This document shows positions 45,342 through 54,607 of a stretch of DNA of 64,000 bases, piece after piece. Under the pieces are notes generated by a model that did no database searches, was not told the origin of the DNA, and was given only the letters and a program-made list of their open reading frames with translations. Within the stretch, counting starts at the first letter, position 1; each line of letters starts with the position of its first letter. The translations under genes and the position numbers were made by a program. Source of the DNA: Pedobacter sp. B4-66 (GTDB taxonomy: Bacteria > Bacteroidota > Bacteroidia > Sphingobacteriales > Sphingobacteriaceae); NCBI RefSeq assembly GCF_018492665.1, contig NZ_JAFVME010000005.1:124001-188000 (forward strand), read 5' to 3'.

Positions 45342-47816
45342 TTGAAAAAATTAATGATCACAGCACTTGCTGTGTTGCTATTACCAGTCTTGGTAAAAGC
45401 GCAATTCACTATTTCGGGTAGTATATCCGAAAAATCAAATGCTATATTACCTGGCGCAACTATTAAGTTAAAAAACAAATCTGCCGGAACAACTGCTGAT
45501 AAACAAGGAAAATACGAATTAACCAATTTAAAGTCGGGAAACTACACCCTACAGATCAGTTACCTTGGGTATCAAACAATAGAAAAAAACATAACCATTA
45601 ATTCAAATCAAATATTCGATTTTGTTTTAGTACAATCTGCTTTCCTTGCTGATGAGGTTATTGTAAGTGCAACCCGCGCAAACGAAAAATCTGCAACCAC
45701 TTATAAAAATATCAGCAAAGCAGACATCGAACAAAACAACTTCGGACAGGATCTTCCCTTTATACTAAATAACACACCTGGCGTGGTTGTTACTTCCGAT
45801 GCAGGCGCTGGTGTAGGGTATACAGGCATTAGGATAAGAGGTAGCGATGCAAGTAGGATAAACATTACTGTAAATGGAATCCCTTATAATGACAGCGAAA
45901 GCCAAGGTACGTTTTGGGTAAATATGCCTGATTTTGCTTCTTCTGTCGACAACATCCAAATCCAACGCGGTGTGGGCACATCAACAAATGGTGCTGGTGC
46001 ATTCGGCGGAAGTTTGAACATTCAAACTACATCAAGTTCAGAAAATCCTTATGCAGAAATAAATAATACTTACGGCAGCTTCAACACGCTTAAAAACACG
46101 GTTAAGGTAGGTACCGGTCTTATAGATGGTAAATGGAGCTTTGATGGCCGTTTATCAAGAATTAGTTCTGACGGGTTTATCGATCGTGCAGCATCCAATC
46201 TTAAATCATACTTCTTATCGGGTGCTTACCATGGAAAAAGTGATATACTACGTGTAAATGTATTCTCAGGAGCAGAAGAAACCTACCAAGCCTGGAATGG
46301 TGTTCCAGAAGCTAAACTGAAAGGAGATATTGAAGCCCTAAAAGAACATTACAATAACAACCTCGGTTATCTATACAATACGAAAGCAGATTCTTTAAAT
46401 CTCTTTAACTCGGATAACAGAAAATACAATCAGTTCCTTTACAAGGATCAAAATGATAATTACAAACAAAATCATTATCAGGCTTTATACGCAAAGCAGT
46501 TTAACGAGAAATTCTCATTCAATGGGGCACTACATTTAACGCAAGGCGAAGGGTATTTTGAAGAATACAAAAACGATCAAAAATTTAAGAAGTACGGATT
46601 GCCGAATGTAATAGTTGGCGGAACAACCATTGAAAAAACAAATCTGATTCGTCGCCGTTGGTTAGATAATGATTTTTACGGTGTTACTTATGCTTTTACT
46701 TACCAACCTCAGTCTAGTTTAAATTTCACCCTTGGAGGAGCATATAATCAATACAGAGGTAAACATTTTGGACAAATTATATGGGCAGAATATGCATCTA
46801 CGGCAACTAATGATTACCATTATTACGATGGCAAAGGAAACAAAGATGATTTCAATAGCTACTTTAAGGTAAACTATAGTCCAGTATCTCAATTAAGCCT
46901 ATTTGCAGATTTGCAATATAGAAATGTACAATATGATATCTCTGGAACAGACAAGAATCGTAGAAATTTAGACTTCAAGAATAACTACAATTTCTTTAAT
47001 CCTAAAGTCGGAGCAACTTATTTCTTAAATGATTTAAGCAATTTTTACGCATCATTTAGTGTTGCCAATAAAGAGCCGAATCGCGATGATTTCACAAACT
47101 TAAAAGAAGGACTGGCAGTTCCCAAACCAGAACGTTTAAACAATGTAGAGGCAGGTTATCGTTTTAAAAACAGTGACTTTAATGCTGGCGTAAACGTATA
47201 TGGAATGTTCTATAAAGATCAATTGATCTTTACAGGAGAAATCAATGAATACTCTGATGCTTACCGTCAAAATGTAGACAAAAGTTACAGAATTGGATTA
47301 GAGCTCGATGCTTCTTACATTATCAGTTCTCACTTTGCAGTTAATGCCAATGCAGCACTCAGCAGAAACAAGATTAAGAATTATATAGATTATGTATCTG
47401 AATATGATGCAGATTATAACTTAATTAATGTACAGGCTACAAATTATGCTAATCCAGACATCTCTTTTTCACCAAATGCGGTGTTATTCGGAGAATTAGT
47501 TTATAAGCCAGTAGCTGGCTTTGCTATTGCTTTGCAAAGCAAATATGTGAGCAAACAATACATGGACAACACTCAAAACGAAAGTCGTAAACTCAACGCA
47601 TATTGGGTAAATAATGCAAGGTTAGGTTATGATTTTAACATTAAAGGAATTAAAAACATAAACATAGGTCTACTGGCCAACAACATTCTAAACAAAAAAT
47701 ACGAAAGTAATGGGTATACCTACAGTTCAATTTACCCTTGGGGAACTACAACAGAGAACTTTTACTTCCCTCAGGCCGGAACTAATTTCTTACTTTCGCT
47801 AAATTTGAAATTTTAA
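45342..47816 (+). CDS. TonB-dependent receptor, probable thiamine/vitamin uptake
   Basis: An 824-residue outer-membrane protein. TTG at 45342 gives MKKLMITALAVLLLPVLVKA, a signal peptide; an ATG four codons in is the alternative. A carboxypeptidase-regulatory-like domain (about 20-100, GATIKLKNKSAGTTADKQGK) precedes the plug (EVIVSATRANEKSA, GIRIRGSDASRINITVNGIP, GAFGGSLNIQT) and a 22-strand barrel ending in LNLKF. Placement directly under a TPP riboswitch points to uptake of thiamine or a precursor, as described for the Bacteroidota thiamine receptor. Co-transcribed with thiE. Confidence 0.92.
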   Translation: MKKLMITALAVLLLPVLVKAQFTISGSISEKSNAILPGATIKLKNKSAGTTADKQGKYELTNLKSGNYTLQISYLGYQTIEKNITINSNQIFDFVLVQSAFLADEVIVSATRANEKSATTYKNISKADIEQNNFGQDLPFILNNTPGVVVTSDAGAGVGYTGIRIRGSDASRINITVNGIPYNDSESQGTFWVNMPDFASSVDNIQIQRGVGTSTNGAGAFGGSLNIQTTSSSENPYAEINNTYGSFNTLKNTVKVGTGLIDGKWSFDGRLSRISSDGFIDRAASNLKSYFLSGAYHGKSDILRVNVFSGAEETYQAWNGVPEAKLKGDIEALKEHYNNNLGYLYNTKADSLNLFNSDNRKYNQFLYKDQNDNYKQNHYQALYAKQFNEKFSFNGALHLTQGEGYFEEYKNDQKFKKYGLPNVIVGGTTIEKTNLIRRRWLDNDFYGVTYAFTYQPQSSLNFTLGGAYNQYRGKHFGQIIWAEYASTATNDYHYYDGKGNKDDFNSYFKVNYSPVSQLSLFADLQYRNVQYDISGTDKNRRNLDFKNNYNFFNPKVGATYFLNDLSNFYASFSVANKEPNRDDFTNLKEGLAVPKPERLNNVEAGYRFKNSDFNAGVNVYGMFYKDQLIFTGEINEYSDAYRQNVDKSYRIGLELDASYIISSHFAVNANAALSRNKIKNYIDYVSEYDADYNLINVQATNYANPDISFSPNAVLFGELVYKPVAGFAIALQSKYVSKQYMDNTQNESRKLNAYWVNNARLGYDFNIKGIKNINIGLLANNILNKKYESNGYTYSSIYPWGTTTENFYFPQAGTNFLLSLNLKF

Positions 47817-47820
47817 TACC

Positions 47821-48453
47821 ATGAAGAAGTTCATCGAAAAACTACATTTTATTACGCACGACATTGATCAGTTAACACATACCGAACAAGCACAAATAGC
47901 TTGTGAGGCAGGAGCAAAATGGATTCAATATCGCTGTTTAACTAAAAATGATGATGAGCTTTTAGAAGATATCAATGTGATTGCTGAAATCTGTGACGAT
48001 TGGGGGGCGACCTTAATCGTTACAGATCACATTCACCTTAATGGTAAAGCCGACATACAGGGTTTCCATATTGAGGATATGGATGCTGATTTCACAAAGC
48101 TTAGAGCGCAATTAGGAGAAGCAGTAACTATTGGCGGTTCTTCGAACACAGTTGAAGGCCTAATCAAGCTTGCTAAAGAGGGTGCAGATTACGCCGGATT
48201 TGGTCCCTTCAGAGAAACCACAACAAAACCCAACAATGCTCCCCATATTGGTATAGATGGTTATAAAAAAGTCATTGCAACACTAAATCAAAGCGGCATA
48301 ACTCTACCAGTTTTAGCAGTAGGAGGTGTTACCGCTGAGGATATAGAAGCCCTTATGGAAACGGGTGTTTTTGGTATAGCTGCCTCAGCAGCAATAAATC
48401 AGGCTGAAGACATGAGAGAAGCATATCTTACATTTTATGACAAGATTATGTAA
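47821..48453 (+). CDS. thiE: Thiamine phosphate synthase-like protein
   Basis: A 210-residue TIM-barrel protein, 4 bases after the receptor gene. ThiE joins the HMP pyrophosphate and thiazole phosphate to thiamine phosphate. The conserved glycine ladder is present (AKWIQYR, GADYAGFGPFRETTTKPN, VLAVGGVTAEDIEALMETGV, AASAAI). The usual VNDR and GxHxGQED motifs are altered to VTDH and GFHIEDMD, so it is divergent, and TenI-like activity or a changed substrate is possible. Confidence 0.8.
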   Translation: MKKFIEKLHFITHDIDQLTHTEQAQIACEAGAKWIQYRCLTKNDDELLEDINVIAEICDDWGATLIVTDHIHLNGKADIQGFHIEDMDADFTKLRAQLGEAVTIGGSSNTVEGLIKLAKEGADYAGFGPFRETTTKPNNAPHIGIDGYKKVIATLNQSGITLPVLAVGGVTAEDIEALMETGVFGIAASAAINQAEDMREAYLTFYDKIM

Positions 48454-48498
48454 TTGCAATAAAAATAATCTTAAAATTTATTTGTCTATCAACTACAT

Positions 48499-49815
48499 TT
48501 GTTCAAAACACTTTCCCTTTTGGACAATACCGAAATCATAGAAAAACCGGATCCTTTTTACGCTGTTCTGCTTTATAGAGAATTCAGATCTTACCTGGGC
48601 ATGCGTTTATTTTTTACATTCGCTTACCAAATGCAAGCTGTTATCATCGGCTTTCATGTCTATCATTTAACAAATGACCCTCTTGCCTTAGGGCTTGTCG
48701 GGCTTTGTGAGGCCATCCCCGCAATCGGCATAGCCTTATACGGGGGATATATTGCCGATAAATCAGAAAAAAGAGGTCTTTTACTCAAAGTATTTTTTGG
48801 GGTATTTCTTTGTTCCCTAGTAATGCTTATAGTTACTACAAAACAAATGCATGCTTATATTCCCGCAAGTTATATTGTACCCATAATGTACCTTATGGTT
48901 TTCGGGATAGGAATAGCCAGAGGCTTTTTCAGCCCTGCAACATTCTCTTTAATGGCGCAGATAATTCCTAAAAGATTGTATCCAAAATCCAGCACCTGGA
49001 ATAGCACAAGCTGGCAGCTTGCTTCTATACTTGGACCAATGGCTGGTGGTTTAATTTATGGTTTCTATGGCATAACGGTAACTTACTACGTAATCATTGC
49101 CTTCATATCGATCTCATTAGTTTGCATTTTCTTTTTAAAGCCTCATCCACCAACATATATCCCGAAAGAGAGTATAGTAAAAAGCCTAACGGAAGGCGTA
49201 CAATTTGTATTTAAAAATAAAATGATGCTTGGTGCAATGAGCCTCGATCTGTTTTCTGTATTTTTTGGAGGGGCAGTAGCCCTACTACCGGTATTTGCTA
49301 ATGACATCCTTAAAGTAGGCCCAGAGGGATTAGGACTTATGCGAGCAGCAGCCTCAACAGGCGCTGTACTCACCATGCTTACCATGACCGTTTATTCTCC
49401 TATGAACAAACCCTGGAGAAACCTTCTAATTGCTGTAACTGGATTTGGAACCAGCATCATCTGCTATGGCCTATCTAAAAATTTCTATTTGACACTTGCG
49501 CTTCTATTTATGGAAGGCGCCTTCGATAGTGTTAGTGTAATCATCAGATCCACCATCATGCAATTGCTAACACCAGACGATATGCGCGGACGTGTATCAG
49601 CTGTAAATAGCATGTTCATTGGCTCTTCTAATGAAATAGGAGCCTTTGAGTCGGGTTTAACTGCAAAACTGATGAGAACAGTACCTGCTGTAGTATTTGG
49701 GGGCAGTATGACCATTCTTGTTGCAGGTATCACCTATCTCAAAACAAAAAACTTAACAAAACTAACCTTACAAGAAATCAATGAGCATAATGATCCTGCA
49801 TCTTTAAGTAGATAA
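48499..49815 (+). CDS. MFS transporter (EntS-like)
   Basis: A 438-residue inner-membrane protein of the major facilitator superfamily with about ten to twelve helices. FRSYLGMRLFFTFAYQMQAV, GLVGLCEAIPAIGIALYGGYIADKSEKR and PDDMRGRVSAVNSMFIGSSN fit the EntS/MFS_3 group of exporters. TTG start at 48499. It follows the thiamine operon by 45 bases with no terminator between, so read-through is possible. Substrate unknown. Confidence 0.87.
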   Translation: MFKTLSLLDNTEIIEKPDPFYAVLLYREFRSYLGMRLFFTFAYQMQAVIIGFHVYHLTNDPLALGLVGLCEAIPAIGIALYGGYIADKSEKRGLLLKVFFGVFLCSLVMLIVTTKQMHAYIPASYIVPIMYLMVFGIGIARGFFSPATFSLMAQIIPKRLYPKSSTWNSTSWQLASILGPMAGGLIYGFYGITVTYYVIIAFISISLVCIFFLKPHPPTYIPKESIVKSLTEGVQFVFKNKMMLGAMSLDLFSVFFGGAVALLPVFANDILKVGPEGLGLMRAAASTGAVLTMLTMTVYSPMNKPWRNLLIAVTGFGTSIICYGLSKNFYLTLALLFMEGAFDSVSVIIRSTIMQLLTPDDMRGRVSAVNSMFIGSSNEIGAFESGLTAKLMRTVPAVVFGGSMTILVAGITYLKTKNLTKLTLQEINEHNDPASLSR

Positions 49816-49872
49816 GGCTATTTTTTATGCATTCGTCTTCTAATACTAAAGCTCAATAATTTTTTTTGGCTT

Positions 49873-49949
49873 CTAAAACTACCTCGGCTTTTAGTCGGGT
49901 CTTGTTCGGCCTTTATTCGACACCCGTCGAACGAGGTACGAACAAGGTG
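49873..49949. repeat. Multi-stem palindromic element with tandem 11-base repeat
   Basis: Hairpin A ctaaaa/ttttag (49873-49894); stem B cttgttcg/cgaacaag (49901-49946) enclosing hairpin C ttcgac/gtcgaa with loop accc (49916-49931). The unit cgaacgaggta (49928-49938) is followed directly by cgaacaaggtg (49939-49949), two mismatches. acctcg (49881-49886) can also pair with cgaggt (49932-49937), crossing stem B. It resembles an intergenic repeat or a small structured RNA. Confidence 0.6.
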
Positions 49950-50053
49950 CGTTTAAAGGTGGTGTTAAAGACGACTATATTATCGGTTGAAATTTGGATT
50001 TTATTCGGGCTCAAAACTATAGCAATAAGATTCTAGCCACGTTGCAGATCCAA

Positions 50054-50097
50054 TTTAATTAAAACATCAATTGCGCTCCATTGATATTTTAATTAAA
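50054..50097 (-). repeat. Long AT-rich inverted repeat
   Basis: Arms of 18 bases (tttaattaaaacatcaat and attgatattttaattaaa) around an 8-base loop. The single imperfect position is C-A on the plus strand but G-U on the minus strand, so RNA from the minus strand folds better. It lies 101 bases after the ABC-exporter stop and may end that transcript. Confidence 0.6.
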
Positions 50098-50197
50098 TGT
50101 AAGCAAAATATAAATCCACGATTACATTGCATGCGTTTTACCGCGCTATTCGACGCAATTATACGGAATAAGTCCTTTTGGCCGTTTTAGATGACAT

Positions 50198-51952
50198 TTA
50201 AATGGCAATAGATGATCTTTCACCAACCTGTTGTCTCCACATCGCATAATATAAACCGCTTTGAAGCACAAGCTCGTCATGAGTCCCTTGTTCTATTACA
50301 TTACCCTTCTCTAATACATAAATCCTATCTGCATGCTTAATTGTAGATAAGCGGTGGGCAATTAATATCGTCATGTGATTATCTATATCAGATACCTCTT
50401 TAATTGTTGCTGTAATCTCTTCTTCGGTTAAAGAATCCAAAGAGGATGTAGCTTCATCAAAAACCAGAATATCAGGTTTGCGCAGTAAGGCTCTAGCAAT
50501 AGATAAACGCTGTTTTTCGCCGCCAGAAACCTTCACCCCACCTTCGCCAATCATAGTATCCAAACCTTTATCAGCTCTTGCCAATAAATTCTGACAAGCA
50601 GCCTGATGCAACACCCTCATACATTCATCATCGGTAGCTTCGGGTCTTACAAACTGTAAGTTCTCTCTTATTGTTCCGGAAAACAATTGCGTATCCTGCG
50701 TTACAAAACCTATTTTTTCTCGTAATACATCTAGATCAATATTTGTGGCAACAACTCCATTATACTTAATCGCTCCAGCCTTGGGCTGATATAACCCAAC
50801 CAAAAGTTTAACAAGGGTAGTTTTACCAGAACCAGATGGGCCAACGAAGGCAATCGTCTCTCCAATATTGGTTTCAAAATTGATACCATTTAAGGCATTT
50901 GTAGAGGCCGATTGATGTTTAAAGCTAACTTCATCAAACTCCAATTTCTTGATTTTAGCAATTGAGGTTGGATTATCAGGTTTCTTATCCTTTGGAATAG
51001 ACATGATCCTCTCAAAATTATTCAAAGACACCTCTGTTTCTCTGTAAATATTAATGATATTTCCCAATTCCTGTAATGGGCCAAAAATAAAGAAAGAGTA
51101 AATAAACAACGAGAAGAATTCACCTACGGTAATTCTTCCGGCAAATATCAGGTACATCATTAAAAAGAGCAGTCCATTACGCAACAAATTCACAAACGTT
51201 CCCTGAATAAAGCTTAAACTGCGAATGTATTTCACCTTTTTAAGCTCTAAGCCCAAAATCTTGGTGGTTGTAGTGTTTAGCCTGTTTATCTCTTGTTTAG
51301 CAAGCCCTAGACTTTTCACTAACTCTATATTGCGCAAGGATTCTGTAGTTGAACCTGCAAGAGCGGTTGTTTCGGCTACAATATTCTTTTGAACTTTCTT
51401 AATGCGTTTGCTTAGAACTGAACTTAAGAATCCAAGTAAGGGAATAGAAGAAAAATATACCACCGCAATAACCCAATACACAGAAATAGCGTAAACAGTT
51501 ACAAAAATGATTCCTATAATACTTGTAAACAGGACATTTATTGCCGCCTGAACAAGTTTCTCAGTATCTAATCTAACTTTTTGTAGAATACCTAATGTTT
51601 CACCGCTACGCTGATCCTCGAAAACCTGATAAGGTAGCTCCAAAGAATGAGCAAGACCATCAGAATATATTTTAGCACCTAATCTTTGAGTAATTACATT
51701 TACATAATAATCCTGAAAATTCTTGGCAATACGAGACACCATTGCAGCCCCCATAGCTAATAAAATAAGTACGCCTGCTCCTTTTATAAACTCATCGGTA
51801 CTATAATTTTTATAGTTAGTAACGTATTTATCAATGATTAAGCGAAAAACGTACGGATCTAGAAAAGAAAATATCTGATTAACTGCAGCCAGAAAAAGAG
51901 CCAGAAGTATAAGGCTTTTATAGTTTTTTAAATAGCTGAATAAGATTTTCAT
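50198..51952 (-). CDS. ABC exporter (permease-ATPase fusion)
   Basis: A 584-residue half-transporter with a six-helix domain (about 1-310) and an ATPase domain: Walker A GPSGSGKTTL, signature VSGGEKQRLS, Walker B ILVFDEATSSLD and IAHRLST. Multidrug or lipid export is expected at the inner membrane. It lies downstream of frr but beyond a terminator, so it is probably independently transcribed. It is not close in sequence to the exporter at 10.5 kb. Confidence 0.9.
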   Translation of the reverse strand: MKILFSYLKNYKSLILLALFLAAVNQIFSFLDPYVFRLIIDKYVTNYKNYSTDEFIKGAGVLILLAMGAAMVSRIAKNFQDYYVNVITQRLGAKIYSDGLAHSLELPYQVFEDQRSGETLGILQKVRLDTEKLVQAAINVLFTSIIGIIFVTVYAISVYWVIAVVYFSSIPLLGFLSSVLSKRIKKVQKNIVAETTALAGSTTESLRNIELVKSLGLAKQEINRLNTTTTKILGLELKKVKYIRSLSFIQGTFVNLLRNGLLFLMMYLIFAGRITVGEFFSLFIYSFFIFGPLQELGNIINIYRETEVSLNNFERIMSIPKDKKPDNPTSIAKIKKLEFDEVSFKHQSASTNALNGINFETNIGETIAFVGPSGSGKTTLVKLLVGLYQPKAGAIKYNGVVATNIDLDVLREKIGFVTQDTQLFSGTIRENLQFVRPEATDDECMRVLHQAACQNLLARADKGLDTMIGEGGVKVSGGEKQRLSIARALLRKPDILVFDEATSSLDSLTEEEITATIKEVSDIDNHMTILIAHRLSTIKHADRIYVLEKGNVIEQGTHDELVLQSGLYYAMWRQQVGERSSIAI

Positions 51953-51976
51953 AAATAAAATTTGTTAAAAATAAAC

Positions 51977-52008
51977 AAAGGGAATGAAGCATTAACCTCA
52001 TTCCCTTT
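51977..52008 (-). terminator. Terminator of frr
   Basis: Perfect 11-base stem aaagggaatga/tcattcccttt with a 10-base loop, followed on the minus strand by T-rich sequence. Confidence 0.88.
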
Positions 52009-52035
52009 AATTTACGTATAAATTATAATCTTGAC

Positions 52036-52599
52036 TTAAACAGTCATGATATCTTTCTCTTTTGCTTCAGCGTGTTTATCGATTTTTACAATGTAAGCAT
52101 CGGTAATTTTTTGAACTTCGCCTTCACCGGTTTTGATTTCATCATCAGAAACACTCTCACCTTTCAATTTTTTAATCCTCTCGTTAGCATCTTTACGGAT
52201 GTTACGAACAGTAATACGACCTCTTTCTGCTTCTTCCTTAACCTTTTTCACTAAATCTTTTCTACGCTCTTCAGTTAAAGGCGGAACTACCAAACGAATG
52301 ATAATACCATCGTTTTGAGGATTAATACCAATGTTAGCTTCCATAATTGCACGTTCAATAGGAACTAGCAAAGCTTTTTCCCAAGGCTGAATAAGCAATG
52401 TACGCGCATCAGGAGTATTGATACTTGCAACCTGGCTCAAAGGAGTTGGATTTCCGTAATAATCAACCATAATACCATCTAGCATACCAGCTGAAGCTTT
52501 TCCTGCACGAATTTTCGTCAGTTCCGACTCGCAGTGCAAAATGGCCTTGTCCATGGTAGCCTGAGTATCTTGTAATTGTTTCTTTATGAGGTCATTCAT
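52036..52599 (-). CDS. frr: Ribosome recycling factor
   Basis: A 187-residue RRF of normal length that splits post-termination ribosomes with EF-G. LTKIRAGKASAGMLDGIMVDYYG, TPLSQVASINTPDARTLLIQ, NIGINPQNDGIIIR and RKDLVKKVKEEAERGRITVRN mark the tRNA-mimicking three-helix domain and the hinge. It lies 42 bases after pyrH, the usual order. Confidence 0.98.
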   Translation of the reverse strand: MNDLIKKQLQDTQATMDKAILHCESELTKIRAGKASAGMLDGIMVDYYGNPTPLSQVASINTPDARTLLIQPWEKALLVPIERAIMEANIGINPQNDGIIIRLVVPPLTEERRKDLVKKVKEEAERGRITVRNIRKDANERIKKLKGESVSDDEIKTGEGEVQKITDAYIVKIDKHAEAKEKDIMTV

Positions 52600-52641
52600 G
52601 ATGTGTAAAATTTAACCAAACTTATATAAAATTTATTGCAA

Positions 52642-53349
52642 TTAGTTTCTAACAAGTGTACCTATGCCATCGCCATTAGCGATTTTCATAAAATTACCTG
52701 TTTTGTTCATATCAAAAACAATAATTGGAAGTTTATTCTCTTCGCAAAGTGTAAAGGCAGTCATATCCATTACGTTTAACCCATTTGCGTAAACCTCTTT
52801 AAAAGTAATTTCTGAATATTTTGTTGCTGAAGGATCTTTCTCCGGATCTGCGGTATAAATACCATCAACGCGGGTTCCTTTTAAAACAACATCAGCTTTT
52901 ATCTCGATAGCGCGTAAAGCAGCTGCCGAATCAGTAGTAAAATATGGGTTACCGGTACCAGCTCCAAAAATTACAACACGTCCTTTTTCAAGGTGACGTA
53001 CAGCTCTTCTACGGATAAATGGCTCACAGATTTGTTCCATTTTTATTGCTGTAAGTAATCTTGTTTTAAGACCAACTTTTTCAAGCGCATCTTGCAATGC
53101 CATACTGTTAATTACGGTAGCTAACATACCCATATAATCAGCTTGAGCACGGTCCATCCCAGATTTTTCGGCGCTTAAACCTCTAAAAATGTTTCCTCCA
53201 CCAATAACAATTGCTATTTCAAGGCCTTTGGCATGTACCGCCTTAATGTCTTCAGCATATTGCTTTACAACCTCATTATCAATACCATACTGCTTATCGC
53301 CCATTAGCGACTCGCCACTTAATTTCAATAGGATCCGTTTATACTTCAT
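52642..53349 (-). CDS. pyrH: Uridylate kinase
   Basis: A 235-residue UMP kinase of the amino-acid-kinase fold. Starts [46 protein letters not shown] and [21 protein letters not shown] bind ATP and UMP. It feeds UDP/UTP synthesis and is hexameric. It lies 23 bases after nagA. Confidence 0.98.
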   Translation of the reverse strand: MKYKRILLKLSGESLMGDKQYGIDNEVVKQYAEDIKAVHAKGLEIAIVIGGGNIFRGLSAEKSGMDRAQADYMGMLATVINSMALQDALEKVGLKTRLLTAIKMEQICEPFIRRRAVRHLEKGRVVIFGAGTGNPYFTTDSAAALRAIEIKADVVLKGTRVDGIYTADPEKDPSATKYSEITFKEVYANGLNVMDMTAFTLCEENKLPIIVFDMNKTGNFMKIANGDGIGTLVRN

Positions 53350-53372
53350 GACTCCAAAAATAACTATTTGTT

Positions 53373-54494
53373 TTAATTAATAAGGCTCAAATGTTCAACT
53401 CCCTCTGCAAAAACTTTTATCAGGTCTAAATTCTCAGAAAGCAATACCAAATCGGCTCTATTACCAACCTTTAAATTACCAATTTTAGCACTCAGATCCA
53501 TAAGTTTTGCAGGGTTCTGTGATGCCAGGTTCAAAGCATCTGCCAATGGGATGTCGCAATGCTTCACACAGTTTTGTACAGCTTGCAACATTGTAATATT
53601 AGATCCTGATAAGGTTCCATCAGGAGTGATGAATTTGTCACCTAAAAGTTGATGCTGATAAGGGCCGATATCACATGATGTCACTGCATCAGTTATCAAA
53701 AACATTCTTTCCTTAAGCAGTCTATAACTCATTTTTACAATTTCAAAATCAACATGGCATCCGTCTGCAATGATACTTGCCATTGCCTTAGGGTGACTAA
53801 ACACCGCTGCAGGCAAATTTGGCGATCTGTGATGAATCGAAGGCATGGCATTAAATAAATGCGTTGTAGTTTTAAAGCCCATATTATAAGCTCCTGTAGC
53901 CTGTTCAAAATTTGCATCACTATGCCCCAGAGATAATACGATATCATTATCGAGCAGGTAATTTATTACCTCATCATCCTGAAGTTCGGCAGCTATGGTC
54001 ATCATTTTCACGGTACCATCTGCATACTCAAGTAGCCTTTTCATCTCATCAAGAGATGCCTTGCAAATGAATTTTTCTATGTGTGCCCCTCTGCGTTTTG
54101 CATTAATATGAGGGCCTTCCAAATGAAGCCCTAGAAAGCCTTTGGCTTCGCTACGATAAGCTTTTGCCGCAGCTACAGACTGATTTACTACTTCAGGAGT
54201 ATTTGTTGCTACACAAGCTAAAAAGCTTGTAGTTCCCTTACTTAGCAAATCCAAATCCATTTGCTTTAATGTTTCTGCTGTTGGATAGGCAGAAAAAAGA
54301 TTCTTTCCACTACCATAAATCTGCAGGTCAATAAAGCCAGGGCTTAGGTAACTTCCTTCAGCATCTACAATTTCATATCCGTTTGGAATCTCTTCAGTGC
54401 TGATTTTTACGATTTCACCACTATCAATTAAAATATTATGATCTATGATTTGCAGACCATCTGCGAAGAACTTACAATTTTTAATAGCTAACAT
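53373..54494 (-). CDS. nagA: N-acetylglucosamine-6-phosphate deacetylase
   Basis: A 373-residue amidohydrolase-superfamily enzyme that deacetylates GlcNAc-6-P to GlcN-6-P in amino-sugar recycling. Metal-site motifs [30 protein letters not shown] and ITDAV are present with a C-terminal barrel-closing segment ([13 protein letters not shown]). It sits between a tsf terminator and pyrH, an unusual insertion of a sugar gene ahead of pyrH-frr. GlmS is at 30 kb. Confidence 0.93.
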   Translation of the reverse strand: MLAIKNCKFFADGLQIIDHNILIDSGEIVKISTEEIPNGYEIVDAEGSYLSPGFIDLQIYGSGKNLFSAYPTAETLKQMDLDLLSKGTTSFLACVATNTPEVVNQSVAAAKAYRSEAKGFLGLHLEGPHINAKRRGAHIEKFICKASLDEMKRLLEYADGTVKMMTIAAELQDDEVINYLLDNDIVLSLGHSDANFEQATGAYNMGFKTTTHLFNAMPSIHHRSPNLPAAVFSHPKAMASIIADGCHVDFEIVKMSYRLLKERMFLITDAVTSCDIGPYQHQLLGDKFITPDGTLSGSNITMLQAVQNCVKHCDIPLADALNLASQNPAKLMDLSAKIGNLKVGNRADLVLLSENLDLIKVFAEGVEHLSLIN

Positions 54495-54557
54495 ACAAAT
54501 AGAATTATGTCCAAACTTAGATTATAAAAAGCGTTTATCAGAATATTTCACGCACAA

Positions 54558-54587
54558 AAAAGGTCCCTTGAAAACAAGGAACCTTTC
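54558..54587 (-). terminator. Terminator of the rplM-rpsI-rpsB-tsf operon
   Basis: Stem aggtcccttg/caaggaacct (one G-T pair) with a 4-base loop aaaa, followed on the minus strand by a T-run. It lies 24 bases after the tsf stop. Confidence 0.88.
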
Positions 54588-54607
54588 TTATATCAGTGTA
54601 AAAGCAA

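Larger units (their letters stand above)
49816..50197. other. Structured non-coding spacer
   Basis: 382 bases with no convincing protein frame. It holds a cluster of nested stems at 49873-49949 and a long AT-rich palindrome at 50054-50097. The base composition of the first part (cgaac, tcggg, gaggt words) is unlike the surrounding coding sequence. See the findings for the fold. Confidence 0.6.

Noticed and set aside
45143..45526. Minus-strand frame across the TPP riboswitch
   Set aside because: It is antisense to a clear riboswitch and to the receptor signal peptide, with no family similarity.
49816..50197. Insertion sequence or transposon scar
   Set aside because: No transposase fragment, no terminal inverted repeats bounding a unit and no target duplication were seen; the element looks like a structured repeat instead.
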